From positions 75,453,538 through 75,517,537 of the forward strand of contig NC_031769.1 in the NCBI RefSeq assembly GCF_001522545.3: a stretch of DNA of 64,000 bases, read 5' to 3'. A program made the position numbers and the translations under genes. How positions within the stretch are numbered: the stretch's first letter is position 1; every line of letters starts with the position of its first letter. Below are positions 37,601-52,601 of the stretch, piece after piece. The notes below the pieces were generated by a model. It saw only the letters and a program-made list of their open reading frames with translations. It was not told the DNA's origin and ran no database searches. Origin of the DNA: Parus major. Its lineage: Eukaryota; Chordata; Aves; Passeriformes; Paridae.

Positions 37601-39291
37601 GGAAATGAGGTTAGATCTGTAATTGATTGAACTAAAAGAGACCAGATGGATTTTACTAAAAAAGAAGGTAAGTATTCAAAACCTTTCACTTTAGACACAT
37701 CTAGGCACCCAATCTAAGAATCCTCATGCTGAAATCACATTCTTGCACTTCTTTTTCCAATAGTTATAGGCAACGAAAACTTGAATGAAAACAAAAACAA
37801 ACACAAACAAATCCTGAATTTGTGACAGAAGAGTTTAAGTAAGTGGCAGTTTCGTACATCACAATAAGCAAAATCAGAATTACTGAAATACCCAGAATGG
37901 GGTAAGTTAATTTGCATAACAAACTGTGCATTAGGACATCTTCCTGATATTTCAGAGTTTATCCCTAAAACATATTAATCTCTCTTCTTAAGTACTTCAT
38001 TCTTACAGGTAGGCCCCAATTCTTTTATATGCAACATCAAAACTAAGAGCATTGACTTAGTTACAAAGTGTCCCAAAGTTACTGCGACAGCTAAGTATAT
38101 AATTTATAGTGGAGGAATTAAATTTGCAGGAAGATCCGTCTGGTCAGATTATTTCTGAAGGTTTAATATGAGATCTGATGGAGCAATGGCCACCATACCA
38201 GATGAGCAATCTGTGTAGATGTCTACATCAAGGAGTGTAAAGTCCTAGAACCTGATATCACCTTCTTGAAAGGGGTGTGTGACAGAGAGTAATAAATAGG
38301 AAAAAAAAAGGATGAAGGGAGAAAATAAGTAAAATTTAAATGTTAAATTAAACAGCCCTCAACACTGAACCGAGACCCACTAATTAAGCACATTGATTCA
38401 GGCATACATTTTTCTTAGGAAAAGTTATGGTAATTTCTGACGCTTCTTCATGAAGTAGTGAATTTGCAAGTAGTGTGAAGTGAATCTCTGAAGATCCTAC
38501 CAAAATCAATCACACTGAAAGAAAATAGTTTTTCTTCCTTGTCCTCATTTGCTTCAAGACCTATCAGGTAGGTCCTCCAGAAATCCCAAATCCTAGCTCT
38601 CATAGTTCAGTTATCACACAATTTTGAGCTGGGACTAACATGTCTTCTGTTTTGTATTAGGTATTCAGTTCAGGCAGCTGAAGCAAGAGAATTTGGGGAA
38701 TGGAAGAAACACATAATTGGTCTTCTATTTGTAAATATGCTACTGCTGTTTCACTGAGGAATCCCTGCTCTTGGAGGAGCTCTGGAATGCAGAGGTGTTT
38801 GGCAAGGTAGTATATGATGGGAAGGGTGACAGAATCTAGAATTTGCATGTGCTGTTATATATTCCTATAAATGTTATAATAAGTTTGTTGTGATGATTTA
38901 TCTGTTCCTCTGTTAAATACTCTCAGGCCATAAGTCCTTATTCAGCAGGGAATTAGTAAGATCCCATGCTCAATATTAATATGCTCATCAGCTGGCAGCA
39001 GGGCACTCAGAGCATGAGATGTTTATTCCAGACAGATAGCATTGAGATGTTTCCAATAATTCCTGACAAGGAGACTTTGACATCATGACATAGATTCTAT
39101 AGTATAGAAGAAACTGTGATTGGTAAGCTGTGACATCTGCTCTGTATTTCTTAAATCCTAGATACTTGGCAGAACTGTGGAGGTATTGCCAGATATCAAA
39201 AAATGGACATGTTACTAACCTGGCTTTCAAATCATAAATATTACTCATATGCCTAAGATTCTGAGAAGCCTCAGCAGCAAAATGTCAGTAT

Positions 39292-39310
39292 TGTGGTGTG
39301 GTGTGGTGTG
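39292..39310 (+). repeat. Short GTGTG repeat
   Basis: Units of TGTGG are repeated almost four times (TGTGGTGTGGTGTGGTGTG). A minor simple repeat. Confidence 0.75.
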
Positions 39311-42300
39311 ACATAACAGCTTATCCAAATTAAGACCGCCTTTAGTGATAAAACATTTCTGTCTGAGAACTCAGCATCTTGCTCACGTTGACACATATAA
39401 TACACATGGAATATCAGCTAACATGGGACTACCTTTTACCAGCTTGCAACAAACCCATTGCAAAATGGTATCGCCACCACAGGACAACAGACACATGTTC
39501 TGGGTCAGGATTTCTGGTGTTAGTTGCAACAATGTTGTAAGAAAGGTAATATGGCATCAGAAACAGTGCAGTCATTCACGGGTTGGCATCCATTCCTGTA
39601 TGTGGCATGTATACAGTCTTTGCCCACACCAACACCACCCTTCTGAATTGCTAATGGGAAAAGGTTGTCTCTGGAGTTTTGCCACACGAAACACATTCAG
39701 TATTAGTTTTCAAAAATGTCTTCTTTTTCTCACCGGAGATGCTTTTCCATGGCTGCAGTTTGGTGAGGAATATCAGCACACGGTGAGCCCAGAGGATGTG
39801 AAGAAAGAATGACTGGAGTACCTCTCTGTGATCGATGGGATATCCATCTTACATTGTCTCAGATAGGTATAAAGACTAGATATGCACCAGCTAGATGAAT
39901 TTTTATAGCTAAGTGCAGTCAGTATTTATCATGGGCATTCATTTTCCTCTACATGAAAGGAAAATATCTTCTGAATTCATAGACAGAATATCGGGAATTA
40001 CCAATTCCTTGGTGGCATGTGGTCTTGTAGAAAGTTGATCTAGCCCATTATTATCTAAGTTCTCAAAGAGAGCAGTGCTGCATGTCTGGTGGCACTTAGC
40101 AACTGACTGACTGGGCCTGTGAACGTAGCAGAGGTAGTACTGGGTCAGACGAAGGCCACCAGCCTCGTGCCCTACCTGGGGGGATGGCAAATACATAGAC
40201 ACTCCTGTAGCAGCAGATCAAACATAAAGTGGTATTTCCTTCAGTAGTTCCTTGTTCGTCATGCTTTGTGCCTCAGGGATTCCCTGCATGAAAGTTATCT
40301 TCTTTTAATTTAATGTATTTGCCAAATCAGGTTTTCCACCCATAAAATTTTTAAGTCTTCACAAAATGCTGTGATTAAACTGAAGAGCTCCTTAGTATAA
40401 ATTGCATAATGTGGTGTCTCTGTCTATTTTAAACCTGTTGCCTGCTCTTCTTTTTTGATATCCTCTGATCACTATATCATAAAAGATATCAGGTCCCACA
40501 CCCTGTCCACCTGTCCTCTGCTTTGTTACTCATCTCTCGCAAAGAAGGTGGCCTTCATAGGATGGATGTTAGCTCTGTTATATCTCAGCCTCATTCAGGC
40601 CTTTCTGCTCTGCTTGAAACATTTTGCACCAGGCTGCCTGTGGTGAGAGGAACCTCTTATCTGTCTGCACTTTTTCCTCACAGCTACTTCTTAATTTCAC
40701 ATGCTGCGAGAAGATAATCTTCCTAACGAGATAGAGCCAGAGCAAGTATCCTGGGAAAAGAGAAGAGGATAGGAAGGAAGAAGAGATCAAATTTCAGAAA
40801 TCATGCTAGATATGGGTATATCTTCACAAAAAATTCCTCTAAGCGGCTTTTTATATGGAAAAAGGGAAGATGAAAAAAAATTCAGCAGCTCTTTTTTCTG
40901 AGACCCACAGCTGTAGAAAGAGGCATTTCAAAAACAGCAGAGTTTATCAGGTACTGACACAGACTCTGACTGCTGCTGTACTAACGTGGAAGTCTGGAAT
41001 AGGTATCCAGGGAAAACACCATGGGATCTGTGACATGCAAAGAAACAGAGGTCATCCAGGGATGAAAACAAAGGCAAGAGCAACCACACATTCACCTTGA
41101 GGTCTGCATTGTGCAAGGACTTAAGAACTAAAGAAGGATGTGGGTTAAGGCATATCTCTGGATGAGTTTGCTATCTTTATGGAAGTCACCATCATGCAGA
41201 GCAGAAAGGAGTCATTCACTGCAGGACCTGATGGGTCTACACAAACCCACCTCCATGCCAAAGCAAACATTATTCCTGCAGGCCCCTCCATGCTATGTGA
41301 GGAGTACGGTTTCAAACCTCCCCTGCTCCAACCACTCTGGGCACTAAAAGCAAAACTGCAGAGCTTCTCAAATGGTTCAGACTGGCTCAGTTCCTTCAAA
41401 ATCAGTGGAGTTCCTCTGACACCATCTAATTGGGATTTGGCCCAATATACAGCCTTCATAAAGAAGGCAAGTTGTGAATGTTTTTTAACCTATTGCAGAT
41501 GTTTCTCTATTTTGCCCTTCTTTTCTCCCCTCTCTCCCTTTCCCTGCTGCAGCCATCTCCCCCTGATTCCTCAGCTACCAGAGCTCACATAGAGGGCATT
41601 GTTAGTTGCAATTTACAGGGGGTGGAAAGCATTAAATCATGGGTTAGGAAAATAAAGTTCTTACCCTGCAGCAATCAAAGGCAAGCAATACTTCACCACT
41701 GAAACACGGCATGTGCAATGGTGCATTTTAACTGGATTCCAGAGCACAGAAATATTTGCAGCTCTCGATCCTAAATTATACTCACATCCAATATCTTGGA
41801 TTTTCATATTACTCAAACATAAAACTGTCACCATGTACATTTGGGGCTTAAATTATGTAGAGATGATATTTTATTGCATAGAATTTGTTTGCATCTCTGT
41901 GGAAACCTGGCAGCTATCCCACTGTAGAAGTCCAAAGGGGCAGTGACAATTTAGGAAAAAGCTGAGAAACAATCCAAGAAAACAAGCTACATATGCTTCG
42001 TTATCTAATTGCTTTTTTAAAAAATTTAACATTGGAGGGAAAAAATTGTGGAAGAAAGCATGATTAAATAAAACCTGACCTTGAGTAATTTGAATGATAG
42101 ACCAAGCAGCAGCATATTATGTTTTCACAGGAATTGACCTTCACCTTGTTTAGGTTCCTGTTTGGGGTAGAGTTAACTCACATACTAGATTGCATAAGCT
42201 ACTTGTAAGTGGTAGCACTTCAGCCTGGAGGGAAAAAAACCTAGCTGTCACTCCTGTGCAGCCACAGAGCAGGTAAAGGCTGGCAGGTGTGATGCCCTGA

Positions 42301-45300
42301 GATTTTGGTATGCAAGAAAAAGGGCTGCAGAAGCTTAGGACTTGAGTATGATTTCTCCTCCTATGTACCGTGGAAGTATGTGTTCCTGCATGTGCAGTCA
42401 CAATATCTTCTTAGCCCACTTGGAAGGAGTGGTGCTGACACCAAGAGGTAAGGTAAAAGGTAGTGGGAACTGGCCCTTTCTGACCACTCCAGGTGGTCAG
42501 AAAGCCAGCAGCCAGCAGCAGCCAAAAGAAGATGAGATCAAACACGTTTCCCTTGGAATAAAGGACAGGAAGGGAGCAACGAATTGCAACCCCCAAATGT
42601 GACCTCAACTCCATGAGCAGCACAGGTATGTTTTCACACATGGCAGAATCCAGTCGGTGAATACGTTCTCCAGCAATCCAGGGGGAAAGCTTGCTGCCTG
42701 TGCCCGGGAGATGTGTGCTGGGACCACGTGGCCTTTGCTTCTATATTCTGAGTTGACATATCATGCCCAGTATGAAATTTGGTGGGAAATGACTGCATGA
42801 AGGGTCTTGTGTTTTGCTTGTTGAGGTGTGTCTGCATGTGTCTTAAACTCTGAGAGGCGGAAAAAAAGTGCATTATTTTTTTTAAAAAAAAAAGGAGAAT
42901 ACTGAGACATTTCATTATGACTGGGCTGTGACAAAGTAAAAAAAAAGGCAAATGAGAAAAATAATGTATAAACAGCTCTCAACAACATTTCCTCCAGAGC
43001 AATAGAAAATTTTGTTAGCTGATGTTAATTTTCATACTTCTGTGGGAGATGTGAAAAAGGCATGTTGAAAGTGATATTTTTGAGATACCACTAATAAAAA
43101 TGCAGCATAAAAGTAGCACCTTAATTCTGTGTTCCTGCTGGAGAATACACTTTTTTGGCTCAGTTTTTTCCTGTCTCTGCACTCTGTGCACACAGTTATG
43201 ACCAAATCTGTACTCCAAATGCTGATGCCAGCATGGCCAGCCTTTATCAAGACCAGTTCATTTCCCAAACTGCGCTTCATGCAACCAAGTTACTCTAGCA
43301 GGTATCCAGTTTCTTTTTCTTGCCCTCACTTTTAGTTTTGGGTAGACCACAGATAAGGAGCTGTCCTGCTGGCATCCTCATGGGTCAAAAATGGAAAGGG
43401 TACCAGGCAGACCAGATGTTGCAACCTGCCTGGAAATTTTCTATGTGCTGCTCTGGGGGACTCTGACTGGGACACCCATTAGTCTTCCCTGGGAGAGGTT
43501 GTGTGAAATGGAAGTCCATCCAAGGGAACTCTTCTCCTATCTCCTCTCTTGCACATTCTGGACAAGCCTTTAAGACAGGGCACCACCCAGCAGCAGCTGT
43601 CCATGTCTTGTGTGGTGCTTATCTCAGTCAGTTCTTATTTTTGCACATATTGTGTCCAGAAAAGGGTAGGCAAGAAAGCACATCCTGAGCAGATAGGATG
43701 AAGCACAAGGAAGGTAGCCTGTGCTAATGAATGTCTCCAAAAGGCAGGAGGAGTATTTTAAACATATGCTTACCGAGCCTGCTTCATACTCTCTGTATAA
43801 GTAGTTCTCTCCCAGGGCAACTGCAGGAATTTCTCCTCTTATGGGCTGCCCATACTTCTACATTCAGCCATAGTCTCCTCAGATGCCACCATCCTGAAGA
43901 ACTCTTCCTCCTCCCACCGACTTCCCACTATCTTCCCACAATCACATACATTCATGCTTAGCATGTTCTTGCTCCACACAATTTCTATTTTGAGGATGGA
44001 AGGCTCCCTGCTCACCCTGCACACCCTGTTCACCCTGCCCCATCCCCATTCTCATCTTCAAGTTAGGGTTTTGAGAGGACAAGAGGGTACCTGAGCTTCC
44101 CTCCCTCTCTGCTGCAGCCTGTAAGACCAGCATTGGGTACAGCAAATGCACCTGACCCTGGTACTAAGCCACACCTTCTCCCTGGTGGAAAACCCTACTC
44201 TCATTGAAGAATAAGAGTGTTTCCATGTCTGCTGCTCTCTGCTTCCCTTGCTTTTTCCCAGAACTAGTGTAACTGCGGGGAAGGGAGGCGCAGAAAAAGC
44301 ACTCCCTTCTATGCAGAGGATTTGCAGGCACTTCGTGCTTTTGTTATATAAAATTTTATGAGTGGATTTGCAAATATTGAGCACAGATATCATAGGTGGA
44401 GAGATTCAGGAAGAAGAGCCCTGGACCAGACCAGGGTTTACCATGTATCAGGGTAAGAGAGGAAGGGGGAAGGAACATCTAAATCTACTAAGTAAATCTA
44501 TTAAGGAACCTGTGTTATTTTCCACTGATATTTGTATGTAGAGCACATGTGTTTGTGAGGCATAAAACCCCTGTAAAGAAATGGTCTCAGAAAGATGTCT
44601 CCAGATGCACATTTATTTTTTTAAAGCAAGTACATAGCTATTAAACCCTCCAGCCAATTTTTTATTATTATTTTGTTAGACTGTCTGAGCATTCCTTTGC
44701 AGAATGAGCTAATAAAGCTAGGAAAACTGATGACACTGGTGCTTGGACAGCTATCAGAGGAAAAGAATAAAGTATTAGTGTAGGGAGAGAACTGAAACAT
44801 TTCCAGAACTCCATTAACAGAATGAGAAGTGTATTCAGTGAATATGAGCTTCTATATTAGGAAAGCTTTACGTATTTCCTCTGAGATTCTGCCAGTCCCA
44901 TGGGAGAAAGAAAAGGCAGTGGTGGGGGTAGGAAGAGAAGAGCAGCAAATAGACAGGAATCAGGAGGATTATGTGTAGAAAAATACTTTGCCACTTTTTA
45001 TGTGGGATAAAAAAAGTATCCTGTCTGAGCATGAGAAGAGCTTTCTTTAAGCAGCACCTGCCATACAGTTTTCCTGCAGCTTTCCAGGATTGGGACCAGA
45101 TGGGAGAAAACAGTTTTCATCCTCTGAATCAGTGGTACACAGTGAGCACAGAGGGATTACACCACCAACCTCCACACACACATAGTGCAGTGCAAGCATG
45201 GCAGCAGGAAAATGTAGCTGCAAAGAAAGTGCACCCACATCCACCCCTCTAAACACACACCCAGACAGAGGACAGGATAGCAGAGCAAAAAGAGGCTGGA

Positions 45301-48300
45301 GGAGAAGTGTCCTTTTGTACAATTGAGCTGTAGGAGCAAGAACTGCTAAAAGCTAAAGTGATAGCAACAATTAAATTCAAGAACAAGCAATGTCTGTTGA
45401 TAAGATGTGCTGCTGCAAGTGAGATGTGTTTACAATAGCTGAAAGAGATTAGAAGAAAATTTCTACTCCTCCCCACTTACTCAATACATTTGACAGCTCT
45501 CTTGATTTTTAAGTTTTGGTGTTTTTACTCGTTAGCTAGTCAGTTCTCCTTGTCTGTGCAAGTCCTGCCTGACAGTATGTAAAAGAAAACAAAATTTAGA
45601 AAGAGAGCAAAGTCTGATTGCAACCTGCTTTCCCCAAAAAACGGATGGGTCTATCTCTTCTCTTTGAAGAGAAAAGGGATTTTAATTTCTTGTTGGTGGC
45701 TTTTATGTGAGAAAGATGATCCATGGGAAAGAAAAACCTCTAAGAAAAATAGAAGAACCACGGTGAGAGAGGTGGAAACTATTTGCTATAGAAATACAGA
45801 AATCATAATTTGCTGCACAATCAAAGCCTGACATCCTAAGTGACTTCTTTCCAACACTGATTCCTCTAAGTTCTTTCAGTCTCCTTCACCATTTTCCTCT
45901 GTCTTGGTTATCCAGGCTCATCAATGCATTCATCAACATGTCTAAATTCATGGCAGCCCTGTTTGTTGGGAGTTTACACCTCATTTGCATGGACACAAGC
46001 CACCAGGAAAGCTCCGACTGCAGCTTTGCAATCACCAATTAATGAGGCAGGGGCAGGAAAGAAGTGAGATGCAATCAAAATACCGTATGAAGGGTAACAG
46101 CTCAGTATTCAGAAAACATTCCCTTATACTGCAAAACAGCACAGGCTCCTGAAAATCCACAACAGAGAATCACTCTGTGGTCAGCTGTGAGTGACTGGGC
46201 ATCCAGCGGGGAATACCTACAGTGGATGGAACAGCAGGACCTGAGGATTAAACCATTATTGCCCGAGACCTATGAGGTCCCAGACTCTGATGAAGTGGCC
46301 ACCCAGTCCCTACAATACCTCAGCTAAGTATTTGTAAGTACTTGCCCTGCTTTTCAAGTACACATTCCTACCTCCCAGTAGTAAGAGTGTTTATTAATTA
46401 GCTCTCTCACCTCCCTAGGAAAGGCAACGAAGAAAAATGAGTGAGGAATGCAAATGCAACAGTAAAAGAGTTAGCAAAAGGAAAGTGGAATTTAATATGT
46501 GGATTTAAATCTGTCTGTGTTAGAGATAACAAGGAGAAATGTATGCAGCAGAAGTGTAAAGAAGCCTATCAGAGTAAAGGCAGAACTACACATCAATCAG
46601 AGCTGTAAAAGGGAAATTCTGACTTAGCTTTTGCTTGAATTGGTACTTGAATATAACACACATTTTTCAGTCCTTCTTTGGTACAGATGGACTTGATTTG
46701 ACATCTACTGGAAAGAATCCATGTTTCTTCCTCAATTATGCAACTCCTGGGTGACTATGAAGCTCTGGTCTGATGTGGCCTCTGTGTTGCCCATCATTAT
46801 ATATCCTTGCAATTTCTGAAATACTTTACAGATGTCAACAACTCTAATGTCTTCCAGCCATCAATGAATTGCCCCACAATGAAAGGCTTCATTCTCTACC
46901 CAAATCCAAAGCTGGACACCATGACTTTAAATATGAGATATGGAAGAGTCCCAGCTTTCCCAGACTTGTTCACAGTTCAGTGGCAAACGACCCATAAAAG
47001 CTAAACAGGGAAAACAAAAAACTGTTTCTTCCTTGTATGATGATTAGCTCTTAGACCCTGCAGTCTTTACATATTTGTGTTGTGGCTAAGTCCTCAAACA
47101 ACCTCAGTAGTTAGTCATCTAGATTCTGTTGCAATTTTTAGGAGCTTCCTAGTAGAGGCTTTTAAAGTAGAAGGGTTTTCCCTCAAAAGCCTCTTCCATT
47201 TGTATCTGCTGGAGAACTCTCCTTAACCTCCCCTATTAATTTTATATAAAATAACAGATTTTGTTCCTTCTTATCTTTATAGGAATTAGAAAGGGGAGCA
47301 AATTACAAGTTTTTTTTTTCACACGTTGCATATGAGAGAGCAGGTCCAGGATATTCTGGTTCCAAAGAGAGATAATTGTAGAGGCTTTCTTTCGATAGCT
47401 CTTTATTTTTATCCCTTGCTCACGATTAGCTAAAAGGAGTTCATGTGCAAACTGACAGTGCAGCAAAGAAACCAGTCAGATCAAGGAGAATTTCTTCCCC
47501 TGCTAAGAGGTAGTTCAAATCTACGTGAGCAGCAAAGAAAATGCTCACAGTTTGAAAGTCAAGATCATATTATGAGCAGAAATCCTTACCAATCCCTCTA
47601 TACAATTAAGGAAAAGTAATTTATTTTTATTCCTGATAGCATACATTTGTATCAGATAATGTGTCTCCACTGGATCATAGTCTTGGCAGTAGAATAGTCA
47701 AAGCTAAATGAGAGGCAGTGGAAGGATAGCTCAGACAAAACCAGACAGGTAAGTATTTTAGTTCTTCATTTACCACTACATAATTAAATACTACATAGAC
47801 TTAAGAGAAACTTAATTATTCAGCCCAAATAACAAGTCCCTCTGCTCCATGTATCATTGTGTTTTGTAAAGCTGCTGACCTTACCTTGATAAAAGTGCAG
47901 AAAGAATTTCTTCCACTTTCACTTTGAGCAAGGCCAAACCTTCTGCAATTTAGAGAAACAAATCTAGGCTACCTTGTGTTCAAGGATGGTTTCTGAGTAG
48001 ATAGCTGACCTCATTTCCCTAGGCAGATTTCTGACAGATAGGAAGCAATGTACCCGTATGTTCCTCAAGCTTCTTTTTGTTTTCATGTCTAGCAGGTTAA
48101 TATTACACAGTGCTGTAGGTTCACTGGGAACAAAAGTGCAACCAACACATAGGTGAGCTCTGTCCTATCATGTAAGACAGGATGCAATGAATCATACAGT
48201 TATGACCTAGTAAAACCTTCACACTGTCTATTTTAAAGCTCGGATTTGAGGCATGTATGCTTTGCATTGTCCTTTAGGAGGAGTAAAAATTGATTGCTCT

Positions 48301-51300
48301 TTTTATTGCCCTTGCACTGTTGCTGTGGCACCAGTACCTGGACAGGGACAGGCTGAGCAGCGATCAGCACAGCTGGGAGGCAGTGATACAGATTCAAAGT
48401 CTATGTTCCTTCTATTCTGGGGCCATTTCACTGAGGTTTCATGATAATGTTGTAGTGACCTACACCAGCAATTATCAGGTCCAATGAATGGTGTGTTTCA
48501 GAGTTATGAGCGTTGTCAGGATATAGTCAAACTTTTTGGTGCCCCAGAAACACAGCAAGCTGAATCATCCCCATGTGTAGTTATCTCATTGCTGTTTGGT
48601 CTTCTTGTAAGAAGTCAAGTAGGCCTCACTTTTGATCAAGATGCTGTACATGCATCTGTTGCTACACATGCAAAAGTGCATATGAAGTTGTCTGAAAGGC
48701 CTGACAAGACAAAATATCCAACTGATTTATAATGGAAGCCTTTTCACAGGTGAATAGAGATGAGGGAGAGAAGAGGTGGAATGATGGGGAGACAAGCCAA
48801 AGGAAAAGTAAATCCTCTCATGGCATGTGATCTGAAAGACTCAAACTTCTTTTTATATCAGGAAAATGAAACAGTCAAAAGCAGACTTCTTTACTTATTC
48901 AAACCACGAGGCATTGTATTAAATATATTTAGGGCTTCTTTTAATTTCTTAGTTGTTTTTCTTGAAGGTTGTTTTTAATTTCAGAAGAAAAACAATATTT
49001 CAAAACATGGGCAGTAAAATACGCAGGGCAAATGAGGATGTTTTTGAAAAATTCCCTTAGGAAGGAGTATTTGAGTACTTTTTCTTTCTCAGTACATTGC
49101 TGAAAACAGGCATACAGCTCATGGAGGTGAGGTGGTTATGGGTACCAAACAATCTCTATTGAGTTCAATTGAATTAAATATCCTGCTGGCTGTGTTTCTG
49201 TGCTTAGACATTTACAGATTTTGGCTGTTGCCTAGGGAATTGGCCTCATTAGGAAACTATATTGTATATAAATGTGACTATGAAGTAATTTATACAAACC
49301 ATGACTGGCTATTCTTTCTACATCATAGGGCAGGAGAAATTCCACTTGTGCCAATTCTGATTTAACTTTGGTGTTAGAACATTGATGGACAACAGAGAAA
49401 GAATATGTCACATCAGTTAAAACCGTATTAATGATAAATAATTGTTAAACATTCTGTATATCACAGAGTAAAGCACTTCAGTCTAGAAATACTAGGATTA
49501 TATCAGTGTCTCAGCACTTCATTTATTCAGTGAAAGTGTCTCTAAGCACATAAAGACATCTAATAAGAACATTAGCCATGTCAAGAGAAGTAAAAATGTC
49601 TATATTTATGTGTGTATAAACCTTTATAAATATATATAACATATATATGAAATTTTTTAAATTTTAACATTAATTTAAAATTCCTAGAGACATTTTCATT
49701 TTAAAAAAATAAAAAACAACAACGTAAAACAAAGCAGAGACCCTCATCTGAGTCTAAGACTGGAAATTGTACAACAATCCAATTTTTGTCCAAGTCAGAA
49801 CCTAGCTGGCATTGGTTTCTGTAGAGCTTTTATTCTTTTTTGCATACAATGTTTTATACAAACACACGTTTTTCAAAAGAATTTAGTTAAATAATGTTAA
49901 ACTAAATCACTTATAAACCAAATGACATTTTTTAAAATCAATGTAAGAACAACTTCATTGTGTAGGCAAGCCCTTAAGAAGTGTTGAATGTGGGAAGCAG
50001 AGATTGTCGATGTATTTATCTGATAGTGTTAGCAGAGAGGTCTTCAATGCTGCTATTAGTTTAGAGCAGTAATTTGTCAGCACATCTAACGTTTGGAAGG
50101 CATAATTCTCTACTCAGTGTTAGCAATCCTCTGACTTGCCACCGGGCTTTATGTATTTTTAAACTTCTTAAGATTCCCTTAGCCTAGTATGTCTGCATAG
50201 ATAAATAGGCATAACTACCACATGCCTACCTTAGTACCAGGCCTTTACATCCACCAAAACTGTGTCTACCTGTTGCCTCAAAGAGCACAACAGTATCATT
50301 TAAATCTTCAATTGCCGGGTGCCAGCCTCACTGCAAACTGCTGGATGGGAAAGCCAGTTTAGTGAAAGCAGTACTAATACATAAATATTATGTAAATGCA
50401 TCTGTAATATAAATACCACAGTATTGACAGCAGACTGGCAGATGAACATGGAGAGCTTCCTCTGTCAACATTGTAAAATAGGATCATGAATATAAGTCTA
50501 CCGTGTGCATGCCTTGTTTTACCAGCTGTGCTACAGCACCTGCATCTGCGGTTGGATGGTTCATGTACAATATTGTGGTGCTTTTGGGAAGTGACTGACA
50601 TGTAGCCTGGCATATCACAGTTCCTGGGCAGGCATAACTGTGGAGGAAACATGGGTAGTAATATAACTGAGATTCTTCCTGTGGTTATTCAGTGCTGAGC
50701 TGTCAGAGGAGGTTTTGACACAGCAGGTGATGAGATAAAAGACTTTCTCTTGTAGAACATCTGCTCAATGGGATTGCCAGTCAGTGTCTTTCCCTCCTCC
50801 ATGTACAGTCATATTGTGGTCAGCCAAGGGATGATCTTCTGGCGTTTATTCTCTGTGGTGTCCGAAATCCTGCAGTGCTATTCTCTTTGATTCTTAGCAT
50901 GCCCTGACCTCCTCTGGATGTCTTCATGTGATAGAAGTACTTTCCCCCTCCCTAGGGAGGAACTTACAGATTAGATTTTTCTTTCACATGTTGTTTCTTT
51001 AGCTGTGTTCTGCTGAAGGAAGGCCAGACATGAAGGCCTTTGCTTTGGGTCAAAGACATTTTAGGGATCAGCACTTAGAAAGCCTTCTCATCAGGAGAAA
51101 GCTACAATGGGCGTCTAATATTCCCAGAGGAAAAAAGACTGTCAATGAAAATATTTGAATTACACCTCTTCAAAAAAGAGAAAGTCCACGACAAATGGAC
51201 TAAACAGATTAAAGGTCTGGTGAGCTTTGCAGGGGAGATAAAGTGATGAGCAGTAGCCTAGCAAAGTAAGAAGGAATCTAGAAGTGAAGAAAGACCAAAA

Positions 51301-52580
51301 CGTAATGACACTAGTAAAAAGTAAAGTGCTTTTTTTAAGGGTCAAATGAGTTGTGAAGAGCTGATCTTAAAAATCACCTTATTTTGTGACTTAGGAATAA
51401 TTCAGAGCATTAGTATTTACTGAACAAAAAAAATTTCCTAATTTATACAGCTGTTTATTTTTAATAAGATTATAATGGTGAATTTTCATTATGACATGAT
51501 TAAAACTAGTATGGCTAATTACAGTGTCAGTACTTCCACCATCTTGTTTAATCATGTTTAACATGAAGAGGAGGAAGAAGTCTCTGAATCCCTGGTTAGT
51601 TTTTTGTGCACATCCTGACCATCTCTTAGATGTATCTTATGCATACTGGAACTGACTGCCCTGCTCTTCTCTGCCTATTTCCATGTAATTGTCATTTGTA
51701 ACAGGCCCTCTTGGAAGGAAAACAAAAAGGGGAAAAACAAAACCCAGAAGCACACTACTTGGATTGCCCTCTTGCTTTTTTTCCACCCTTCCAGTCAGGA
51801 ATGATTTTTAACAGGTTCTATCTTGAGAAGTACTAAATCCAGAAACCAGTATTTTATGCCATCTGGAAGCTTGATATCCTTGTTTTTCAAATGTCTTACA
51901 AAATATATCTAATTCTAAATACTCACAAATTATGAGTGGCTAAAATCCAGTTCAGAGCAGAATAAAAGCTAATTGAACAAGGTAAACAGAGAAGCTAATG
52001 TATTGCAATGCATCAGGAAACTGAGGGAATCAACACAAAAGAGAGATGCCTGAGACCTGCTAATGGACCGGAAGAGAGAAGATGTTTTCCAGACAGAAGC
52101 ACAAAATGAAAACGTAGAAATGCTTGTATAGCAGCTTGAAAGTGTAAGGAGAGCTGTGCAGGGTGTAAGACCTGGGGCAGTCAGGGAGGATGTTTTGCAG
52201 CAGCAAAAAGGAGCAGACAGGGGTGCCTATCAGAGTGGAACAGCAGCAAAAAGGCTCAGGCTAGGAGTTGGTAACATTTTTATTGCAAAATGCTGAGGAA
52301 ATATAAATAGGAGAAGTGAGCCAAGGAGGCTGAAAAGAGAGGCTTGGTAATAGTACCAGAGGATGAAAAGCAGACAGATGAAGCAGGCTTTTGGCCACCC
52401 TCCTCTCCACCCCTGAGAAACGCAAGTGCAGAGGCTGGAAGGATGCTGCTGCTCTGCAGACAAGGGTAGGCCTTGGGTGCCAGGAAAGACTCCAGTGCAA
52501 AAAACAGCTTCTCCAGCTTGACACTGGGCTTAAATCTTCAGTAAATATTTATCTTTAGTGTGTGTAAATAAACGTGTAGC

Positions 52581-52601
52581 TATATATACACATACACACA
52601 C
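52581..52601 (+). repeat. TA/CA microsatellite
   Basis: A short TATATATACACATACACACA-type tract; an ordinary dinucleotide repeat. Confidence 0.6.
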
